From: Nitrospira sp.
Lineage (GTDB): Bacteria; Nitrospirota; Nitrospiria; Nitrospirales; Nitrospiraceae
NCBI GenBank assembly: GCA_024998705.1
Contig: JACOEF010000320.1
Span: 1 to 5,176 of the forward strand
Length of the DNA stretch: 5,176 nucleotides
Direction of reading: 5' to 3'
Every line of letters starts with the position of its first letter. Within the stretch, counting starts at the first letter, position 1. Below, in pieces: positions 1 to 5,176 of the stretch. The position numbers and the translations under genes are program-made. The notes under the pieces were generated by a model. That model saw nothing but the letters and a program-made list of their open reading frames with translations, had not been told where the DNA came from and made no database searches.

Positions 1-270
1 AGTCCTGCACGAGTTGAGTGATGCTCCAGGCGAGGTCGTCTTTGGTATCGCAACAGATGCAGCCACCGGCGAGGTTGAGGACCTGCTCGGCGATGGTGCC
101 GGCGCGCGGCCCGTCGATGCTGACTTCGCCCGCCTCGTTCATGAGACGCCGACCTTGTGCCCCTGGCTGTTCCAGAATTCCAGGAGGCGCATGAGCAGCG
201 TCGTCTTGCCTGCGCCCAGCGATCCGCACAGGACATAAAAGGGGACAGGGAGGATCTGCGGTTGAGTCAT
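1..270 (-). pseudogene. CobW/G3E-family GTPase (COG0523 metallochaperone type), 5' part, apparent frameshift, runs off left edge
   Basis: G3E GTPases of the CobW/COG0523 group bind GTP and a metal ion in the cytoplasm and deliver metal (Zn, Co, Ni) to client proteins. The ATG at 270-268 is the only plausible start, because an in-frame TAG lies at 306-304 with no ATG, GTG or TTG between. No Shine-Dalgarno sequence is visible. The first frame gives MTQPQILPVPFYVLCG, then Walker A GSLGAGKTT and the KVGV strand, and stops at TGA 141-139 after 43 residues. The next frame, from 145 leftwards, continues as LMNEAGEVSIDG and then GGCICC (the family CxCC metal motif), staying open to base 1. Re-reading one base at about 145 restores a continuous VGVLMNEAGEV, so one base appears missing. 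The rest of the protein lies outside the window. The gene follows a CDF metal exporter on the same strand. Family assignment is strong. Whether the gene is truly broken or the sequence has an error cannot be told here. Confidence 0.82.
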
Positions 271-310
271 GCGGCTATTGTAGCTGCTGAAGTCGTGCGA
301 CGGCTAGTCG

Positions 311-324
311 ACGCTGTAAAGCGT
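311..324. promoter_or_regulatory. Small perfect inverted repeat upstream of the G3E GTPase gene
   Basis: The two 5-bp arms ACGCT and AGCGT flank GTAA, 41-54 bases upstream of the GTPase start codon. The position suits an operator or a leader hairpin. The arms are short enough to occur by chance, and the site does not match a Zur or Fur box that I recognise. Confidence 0.2.
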
Positions 325-380
325 AGTGTGGGTACAAGCGAATCCGCTGATCATGGATAGATGATGGAGCAAGTTTCCGG

Positions 381-501
381 CGGATGGTCAAAAAGTCCGT
401 CCAGCGCGGCCGCAGCGAGCGAGGAGGCGAGGCGTACCCTTGCGGTACGTGGAGCCTCAGAGCGATGTGAGAACAAAGCCGGCGGGATTTTTCACCATCC
501 G
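381..501. repeat. 121-bp nested palindromic intergenic element (probable dispersed Nitrospira-type repeat)
   Basis: The outer arms 381-401 and 481-501 are inverted copies. Paired, they give 21 positions with two mismatches (389/493 and 395/487) and two G:U pairs, including A5/T5 runs at 390-394 and 488-492. Inside is a second hairpin: GAGGC (424-428) pairs with GCCTC (454-458), and CGTACC (433-438) pairs with GGTACG (444-449) around a 5-base loop. The element ends one base short of the CDF stop codon. This is the structure of a mobile or REP-like palindromic element. Very similar sequences recur in Nitrospira genomes as I remember them, which I could not check. Transcribed leftward, the GC-rich inner hairpins are followed by a U5 run (394-390), so the element could also end or attenuate transcripts from the CDF gene. 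Confidence 0.75.
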
Positions 502-502
502 G

Positions 503-1444
503 CTAATGATGGCTGTGCAGGAATTCAGGGTGCGGGTGCTGGTCGGCGAGTTTGGATAAATCGCAATGAACGGCTTCGGGATGACAGCATTCTGTTTCCA
601 GCTGGATGGTAAGGTGGTTGATCTTGAATTCAGTGGTCACCCGGTTTCGAATGGCTTGAAGAAGGTCGGTTGTTAGGGCCTCGTCGTCTCCATCGACCTG
701 CACGTGTGTGGTCATCATGATGAGGCGAGGTTCAACCGCCCAGATATGCAGGTCGTGAACATTTTTCACGCCGGGGATGGATTCGATGGTGGCGGCAACC
801 TGCGCGGGGCTGAGCCCGGGCGGGGTGGACTCCAGGATGACCTCAAGTGATTCTTTAAAGAGTGGCCAAGCACCTCGAACGATCGCCAGCACGACGAAGA
901 GACTGACCAGCGGATCGAGGACCGACCATCCGGTCAACATAATCGCCCCTCCGCTCACCACGACTCCCAATGAAACCCAGGCATCACTGAGCATGTGCCA
1001 GAAGGCGCTGCGGATATTGAGGTCGTCTTTTGCTCCGTGCTGGAGCATGAGTGCGATCGACAGATTGGCGACAAAGCTGATGAGGGCGATGAGCATGACC
1101 CAGCCGCCGGGGATCAAAACGGGAGTCAGGATACGTTCGGCGCTCATGATCGTGAGGCCGGCGGCGGTGAGCAGCAGAAGAAACGAGTTGAGGAATGCGG
1201 CCACGATGCCGGCCCGGTGATAGCCGAAGGTCCGGCTGTCGGTGGCGGGGCGCGCCGTCAGGATATGGGCATACAAGGCCAGGAACAGGGAGCCTTGATC
1301 GACGAGGTTGTGGCCTGCGTCTCCGATCAGACCGATGCTGTTCGTAAGGAACCCTCCGACAAACTCCGCGACGATGATGACGGCGTTGAGGGCGAGCGCA
1401 ATCCTCAACCGGGAGCGGAGTTCGTGGTAGGTGTGGGGAACCAT
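503..1444 (-). CDS. Cation diffusion facilitator (CDF) family metal efflux transporter, zinc type
   Basis: CDF proteins are inner-membrane dimers that export Zn2+, Cd2+ or Co2+ in exchange for protons. From the ATG at 1444-1442 the protein has 313 residues, normal for the family. Six membrane segments lie near residues 13-33, 36-60, 78-100, 113-135, 146-171 and 175-191. The transport site is DAGHNLVD in segment 2 (H45, D49) and HMLSD in segment 5 (H150, D154). This HD/HD arrangement is typical of zinc-transporting members. The cytoplasmic domain carries the family signature VHDLHIW, and the tail is rich in Cys and His (C286, C287, H288, H293, C294, then five His between 303 and 313). No His-rich loop is present between segments 4 and 5. 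An alternative TTG start at 1480 adds 12 residues. Neither start has a good Shine-Dalgarno sequence, so ATG is preferred. The gene lies between ftsH and a CobW-type GTPase. The substrate is inferred from motifs only. Confidence 0.93.
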   Translation of the reverse strand: MVPHTYHELRSRLRIALALNAVIIVAEFVGGFLTNSIGLIGDAGHNLVDQGSLFLALYAHILTARPATDSRTFGYHRAGIVAAFLNSFLLLLTAAGLTIMSAERILTPVLIPGGWVMLIALISFVANLSIALMLQHGAKDDLNIRSAFWHMLSDAWVSLGVVVSGGAIMLTGWSVLDPLVSLFVVLAIVRGAWPLFKESLEVILESTPPGLSPAQVAATIESIPGVKNVHDLHIWAVEPRLIMMTTHVQVDGDDEALTTDLLQAIRNRVTTEFKINHLTIQLETECCHPEAVHCDLSKLADQHPHPEFLHSHH

Positions 1445-1496
1445 CGTTGTCAGTGTCTCACGAGACGCCGACGGGGGCAAGACGTTGTCAGGGTCT
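1445..1496 (-). repeat. 14-bp direct repeat preceding both candidate CDF start codons
   Basis: On the minus strand AGACCCTGACAACG (1496-1483) and AGACACTGACAACG (1458-1445) match at 13 of 14 bases, 38 bp apart. The first copy ends two bases before the TTG at 1480. The second directly abuts the ATG at 1444. It may be a local duplication of the translation initiation region or a pair of regulator sites. The identity is seen directly, and the role is unknown. Confidence 0.5.
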
Positions 1497-1569
1497 TGTT
1501 ACGGGCGAGGAGGGGCGGCTTCACGTTGGAGGGATGGCACGGTAGGACGTGGCGATAGGCGGGACGGCT

Positions 1570-3354
1570 TCAGTTCGACGCAGCGAGTGTCTTGAGTTCT
1601 TCTCCGCTGATCGTTTCTTTTTCGAGCAGCACCTGTGCCGCTTTGCGCAGGATGGCCTCTTGGGATGTGATGAGGTTGCGGGCGCGTTCGTACTGCTCAT
1701 CGATCAACAGGCGGACCTCACAGTCGATTTCACGTGAAGTTTGTTCGCTGTAGTCTCCCGGTGTCTGCGAAGGGCCGGTCTGCAGGAAGACGGATTGCCG
1801 GTCCCGTTCCAGACTCACCTGACCGAGTTTCTCGCTCATGCCGTAGGCCTTGATCATGCTCTTGGCGATATCGGTGGCCTTACGCAAGTCATCCTGCGCG
1901 CCGGTTGAGACTTCGTCGTAGATGACTTCTTCTGCCGCGCGTCCCCCGAGGAGGATTGCAATCCGGTTCTTGAGTTCGGACACGGTCATGAGGAATCGAT
2001 CTTCAGTCGGGAGCTGCATGGTGTAGCCGAGCGCGGCAATACCTCGAGGGATAATTGAGATTTTGTGCACGGCATCGCCGCCCGGGATGGACATGGCCAT
2101 CAACGCATGGCCGACCTCATGATGGGCGACCCGGGCTCGTTCCATCTTGTTGAGGACGCGGTTTTTCTTTTCGAGCCCGCCGATGACTCGCTCGACGGCT
2201 TCTTGCAACTCGGAGAGGCTGACGGTGTCTTTGTTTCGCCGGACCGCCAGCAGCGCTGCTTCGTTCAGGAGATTCGCCAGATCGGCACCGACAAACCCCG
2301 GTGTCATGGCGGCGATGGTTTCCAGATCCGCCTGGTTGGCGAGGGTGATGCTGCGGGCATGGACTTTCAGAATCGCGAGCCGCCCGATTTTATCCGGCCG
2401 GTCTACGAGCACCTGGCGGTCGAATCGCCCGGCCCGCAACAGGGCGGGGTCTAGGATTTCTGGGCGGTTGGTGGCGGCCACGAGAATGACCCCGACGCGC
2501 GAATCGAAGCCGTCCATTTCGACCAGCAGCTGATTCAGCGTCTGTTCCCGTTCTTCATGGGCCATCGGACCGACCCCGCGAGCCTTCCCCAGCGCGTCGA
2601 GTTCGTCGAGAAAGATGATGCAGGGCGCCTTGCTCTTGGCCTGTTCGAACAGGTCCCGCACGCGGGCCGCGCCGACGCCGACGAACATCTCCACGAACTC
2701 CGAGCCGCTGATGGAGAAAAACGGGACACCGGCTTCGCCGGCGACGGCCGTGGCGAGGAGGGTCGTGCCGGTGCCCGGTGGGCCGACCAACAGGATGCCT
2801 TTCGGGATCTTGCCGCCCAGCCGGCGGAACTTTTCTGGTGTCTTGAGAAATTCGATAATTTCTTCCAGTTCCTGTTTGGCCTCGTCGACGCCTGCCACAT
2901 CGGCAAACGTGATCTTCACTTCCTTCTCCACATAGATCTTGGCTTTGCTCTGGCCGACCGTCATGAAGCCCTGGCTTTGCCCCATGCGGCGCAAGAGGAA
3001 CCACCACACGCCGAAGAAGAGCACGATCGGCACGATCCAGGACAACACATCGCGGAACAGCGTGCTCTCGATGACGCCGGTGACCTTCACCCGGTGTTCC
3101 GCGAGGTTTCTGAGCAGATCCGGGTCTTCGATCCGAATCGTATGGAAGATCTTGTCCTCTTTCAGTTTCCCATGAATGATCTGCGGCGAGACCGCGACTT
3201 CGGTGACCTTTCCTGCCGCCACGGATTCTTTGAACTCGCTGTAGGGGATTTCGGTCGGGTTGAAGAACGAGGGAGGATACGACTGCAGGAGAATCAGCAC
3301 CCAAAGGGCGATGAACATGTACCAGATGGAAAATTGCCGCTGTTTAGGATCCAT
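1570..3354 (-). CDS. ftsH: ATP-dependent zinc metalloprotease FtsH, variant with Walker A Lys replaced by Thr
   Basis: FtsH is a membrane-anchored hexameric AAA+ protease that extracts and degrades membrane and regulatory proteins. This 594-residue protein has the full order: membrane segment at 9-26, periplasmic domain at 27-100, second segment at 101-121, AAA+ domain from about 148 to 395, and M41 peptidase from about 402 to 590. The pore loop MFVG (223-226), Walker B IIFLDE (246-251) and both SRH arginines (R310, R313 in GRFDR) are present. The zinc site is complete: HEVGH (412-416) plus D489 in TGAQDD. The oddity is Walker A, GPPGTGTT at 191-198, where family members have Lys at position 197; the codon is ACG at 2766-2764. 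Nearby, T202 replaces the usual Arg/Lys and A308 replaces the usual Pro before GRFDR. At 594 residues it is shorter than the 644 of E. coli FtsH. The start has no Shine-Dalgarno sequence, but the N-terminus fits the family. It may be a paralogue rather than the housekeeping copy. Confidence 0.95.
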   Translation of the reverse strand: MDPKQRQFSIWYMFIALWVLILLQSYPPSFFNPTEIPYSEFKESVAAGKVTEVAVSPQIIHGKLKEDKIFHTIRIEDPDLLRNLAEHRVKVTGVIESTLFRDVLSWIVPIVLFFGVWWFLLRRMGQSQGFMTVGQSKAKIYVEKEVKITFADVAGVDEAKQELEEIIEFLKTPEKFRRLGGKIPKGILLVGPPGTGTTLLATAVAGEAGVPFFSISGSEFVEMFVGVGAARVRDLFEQAKSKAPCIIFLDELDALGKARGVGPMAHEEREQTLNQLLVEMDGFDSRVGVILVAATNRPEILDPALLRAGRFDRQVLVDRPDKIGRLAILKVHARSITLANQADLETIAAMTPGFVGADLANLLNEAALLAVRRNKDTVSLSELQEAVERVIGGLEKKNRVLNKMERARVAHHEVGHALMAMSIPGGDAVHKISIIPRGIAALGYTMQLPTEDRFLMTVSELKNRIAILLGGRAAEEVIYDEVSTGAQDDLRKATDIAKSMIKAYGMSEKLGQVSLERDRQSVFLQTGPSQTPGDYSEQTSREIDCEVRLLIDEQYERARNLITSQEAILRKAAQVLLEKETISGEELKTLAASN

Positions 3355-3510
3355 AGAAGGCGTGCCGAGTGGGTCTGGACGCGATTCGATCTTGGTGATC
3401 GCGCGGTCTGCCCTTACCAGATCATGAATCAGCCGAACTAGTCAATGGGGAAGCGGGCTGACGTGGCCCACGCCATGCGTAACACCAGCGCTTCACGTCT
3501 GGGTTTCGGC
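3355..3510. other. Intergenic gap between the membrane glycosyltransferase-like gene and ftsH
   Basis: This 156-bp stretch contains no credible gene. It holds a 5-bp perfect hairpin, CGATC-TTGGT-GATCG, at 3387-3401, which lies 33-47 bases upstream of the ftsH start codon. It also holds a short CGTGG-C-CCACG palindrome at 3462-3472. No hairpin followed by a U run ends the upstream gene. Read-through from the upstream gene is therefore possible, but the gap is wide enough for a separate ftsH promoter. Confidence 0.4.
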
Positions 3511-5176
3511 TCACCTGGAAGGCTGGGACTGAGCGAGGCCCCCATCTGACAGCATGCGAGGGAGAGGTGAAGACCCTTGCGGTTGCTCAATCGATGCCTC
3601 TGATTGAGGAGGGACTGCAAAAACGAAGACGCCCTTTTTTGAAAAGAGAGGGGTGAGGACATGAGACAGGTCTTTGAGTCGACGGTCCAGCACCTCTGCC
3701 TCCGGCCCGTCGAATTCCAGGACATGATAGGTCTTGTGCAGTCGTTTGAACTCGCGAATATTAAGAATCACATGGGTGAGCCCTTCTGCGCGAAGGCGAT
3801 CTCTGAGGGCCTCTGGGGAGGCCGCGTCCTTCACCCATTGTGTGAGGGGGTGGTCGTGAAATGGGTAGGGGGCAATCGATGGTCGGTCGAAGTAAAAAGG
3901 CCTGGTCTCCCCGATGAACAACAGTCGCGCGTCCACAAGCAATTGCTCCCTGACATACCGCGCGGCTTCATAGTGGTCGAGATACCGGGCCGCATAGCTG
4001 TCGGGAGACTCTCGGCCAAGTGCGACCTGGTCGGATGAAAAGACCAACGAGTGTTGTGCGATAAACCGAGTCCCGCCCCAGATCCCGAACAAGAGGATGC
4101 CGGCAAACCCCGCGATGCGGGCATACCGCTTCAGTCGAAGGAGCAGGGTCGTCGTGACGACCAAGCTCAGCACGAGCGCAGGTGCGAGAAAGCGGGTCGT
4201 GGTCGAGGTGCTCATCCAGCTTGCCAGCACCAATCCCAGAAATATCGCCATGGCATCGTACATCCGTCGTGAGTCGGCATTGGCCTGCGCGAGGCGCATC
4301 ACGATCGGGATGATCAGGACGATGCAGAGGGATGCGACGGCAAAGGGGCCTGCATCCGAGGCGGAGCCGAACCGGTCGGGGTTGATCACCATATCGTACG
4401 GAAGTCGCAGAATCTCTCCGAGATCGTACGGACTGCCGAGTGAGGGCAGGTCGCCCAAGAGGCGCGCTTGTTGTTCATCGCCCCAATACTGTCCGCCCAG
4501 CCATCGATACCCCATGGGGTAAATCGGGTTGCCGGTGGTGATCCACGCCCGTCCCCACCAGGGAGCGGACACCCCGACCGCGACCAGGCTTGCGAGGCCG
4601 ACCGATCTCCAGGGCCATCCTATAACCAGCGCGGCCACCGCTTCGGCGAGGATCCAGGAGGCGCCGGATAGTTTGACCGAGGCTGCAAAGCCCCACAAGA
4701 GGCCGACGGCCAGCCATGGCTGTGAGCGGGTCGGCGGCACCAGGAGCAGCGCCGCCGCCGCCACGACGGCGACCGTCAGTGACGTCTCGGCAAACGGGAG
4801 CGTTCCCAGGAACAGGAGGGTGACGGAAGACGCCAGTGCGCCGGTGATGGCGGCAGGGATTCCGGGGCACTGTCCGGAACGATCCAGCGATTCTGCCAGT
4901 CCCCATGCGCAAAGACACATCGTGAGCCAGGCGGTGACGTGCATGGCTTGTGCACCGATGGCGCCGGCGAAGGCCATGCCCCATCCAAGGAGCAGGTCGG
5001 ACGCATGAGGCATGAAGAAGAAATACGACCAGGGAAAGGTCGGGCTGGTTCCTGCGCTCAGTGCATATTGAGGAATGGGCAGATGGTAGGCGAGGGCATC
5101 GTAGAATGCGGGTGGGATTGTAGCCCACAGGATAACCAGCAACCACACCGCCCCGACTACGAGACCGTTGAGCCAA
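3511..5176 (-). CDS. Polytopic membrane glycosyltransferase-like protein (GT-C fold, ArnT/PMT/GT39 type), N-terminus outside window
   Basis: The frame is open to the right edge: WLNGLVVGA precedes the GTG at 5148, which falls inside a membrane segment, so the true start lies beyond the window. At least 554 residues are visible. Numbering from that GTG, YDALAYHL with D17 sits in the first extracytoplasmic loop, where GT-C enzymes place their catalytic acid. About ten hydrophobic segments follow up to residue 360, with family-like landmarks APWWGRAWITTGNPIYP (195-211) and TTRFLAPAL (317-325). From about 385 to 515 is a soluble domain (LLFIGETRPFYFDRPS near 409-424, then LRDRLRAEGLTHVILN near 448-463), as in many bacterial GT39-like proteins. 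Such enzymes transfer sugars from polyprenyl-phosphate donors to lipids, glycans or proteins on the periplasmic face. Donor and acceptor cannot be deduced. The gene is 156 bp upstream of ftsH on the same strand with no evident functional tie. Confidence 0.7.
   Translation of the reverse strand, partial: WLNGLVVGAVWLLVILWATIPPAFYDALAYHLPIPQYALSAGTSPTFPWSYFFFMPHASDLLLGWGMAFAGAIGAQAMHVTAWLTMCLCAWGLAESLDRSGQCPGIPAAITGALASSVTLLFLGTLPFAETSLTVAVVAAAALLLVPPTRSQPWLAVGLLWGFAASVKLSGASWILAEAVAALVIGWPWRSVGLASLVAVGVSAPWWGRAWITTGNPIYPMGYRWLGGQYWGDEQQARLLGDLPSLGSPYDLGEILRLPYDMVINPDRFGSASDAGPFAVASLCIVLIIPIVMRLAQANADSRRMYDAMAIFLGLVLASWMSTSTTTRFLAPALVLSLVVTTTLLLRLKRYARIAGFAGILLFGIWGGTRFIAQHSLVFSSDQVALGRESPDSYAARYLDHYEAARYVREQLLVDARLLFIGETRPFYFDRPSIAPYPFHDHPLTQWVKDAASPEALRDRLRAEGLTHVILNIREFKRLHKTYHVLEFDGPEAEVLDRRLKDLSHVLTPLFSKKGVFVFAVPPQSEASIEQPQGSSPLPRMLSDGGLAQSQPSR

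Noticed and set aside
139..147. Programmed ribosomal frameshifting in the G3E GTPase
   Set aside because: A -1 shift is needed, but the bases before the stop do not form an X XXY YYZ slippery heptamer and no stimulatory structure is evident. A one-base indel is simpler.
271..282. TACAAT at 282-277 on the minus strand as a -10 box that would give an almost leaderless GTPase mRNA
   Set aside because: The hexamer is good, but no acceptable -35 lies 16-18 bases upstream and there is no extended -10 TG.
14..360. Plus-strand open frames at 14-238 and 157-360
   Set aside because: They lie opposite the CobW/G3E GTPase and its upstream region and have no recognisable motif. The minus strand encodes clear Walker A and CxCC motifs there.
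361..612. Plus-strand open frame of 83 codons across the palindrome
   Set aside because: Most of it is translated palindromic repeat and the 3' end of the CDF gene. It has no start signal or protein-like character.
1481..1569. Rho-independent terminator after ftsH
   Set aside because: No stem followed by a U run was found, so the end of the ftsH transcript cannot be placed.
2535..3441. Long open frames on both strands opposite or overlapping ftsH (e.g. 2557-3441 plus, 2555-3304 minus)
   Set aside because: High GC makes long shadow frames common. The ftsH frame explains the whole interval with conserved motifs.
3416..3445. TTGACT at 3445-3440 on the minus strand as the -35 of an ftsH promoter
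   Set aside because: The hexamer matches 5 of 6, but the best -10 (TCTGGT, 18-base spacer) matches only 3 of 6.
3438..3725. Minus-strand 95-codon open frame overlapping the 3' end of the membrane protein gene
   Set aside because: It is an out-of-frame shadow of the glycosyltransferase-like gene with Ser/Arg-rich, low-complexity composition and no known motif.

Overview
The window is about 60% GC, bacterial, and every convincing gene is on the minus strand, so transcription runs from the right edge to the left. The organism is most likely a Nitrospira-like bacterium (Nitrospirota). This rests on base composition, the style of the FtsH and polytopic glycosyltransferase-like proteins, and a 121-bp nested palindrome (381-501) that I associate from memory with Nitrospira genomes. 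It is inference, because no marker gene is present.

Layout in transcription order: (1) 5176-3511, the 3' part of a large polytopic membrane protein of the GT-C/ArnT-PMT glycosyltransferase type, with its N-terminus beyond the window; (2) a 156-bp gap with no clear terminator or promoter; (3) 3354-1570, a complete FtsH AAA+/M41 metalloprotease whose zinc site is intact but whose Walker A lysine is threonine; (4) a gap of about 125 bp (89 bp if the alternative start is used) whose end carries a near-perfect 14-bp direct repeat in front of both candidate starts of the next gene; (5) 1444-503, a cation diffusion facilitator (CDF) exporter with an HD/HD zinc-type site and a Cys/His-rich C-terminal tail; (6) 502-271, an intergenic stretch holding the 121-bp palindrome against the CDF stop codon, then about 110 bp of upstream region; (7) 270-1, the 5' part of a CobW/G3E-family metallochaperone GTPase. 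Its Walker A motif and its CxCC motif lie in two different frames, so it is either frameshifted or affected by a sequencing error.

The CDF exporter and the CobW-type GTPase suggest a small metal-homeostasis neighbourhood (efflux plus metal delivery). FtsH is itself a zinc enzyme at the membrane, but a shared role is only inferred. I see no CRISPR array, tRNA, rRNA, transposase, or phage gene. The most interesting points are the FtsH Walker A substitution and the frameshift in the G3E GTPase. Both need checking against raw reads before being taken as biology.
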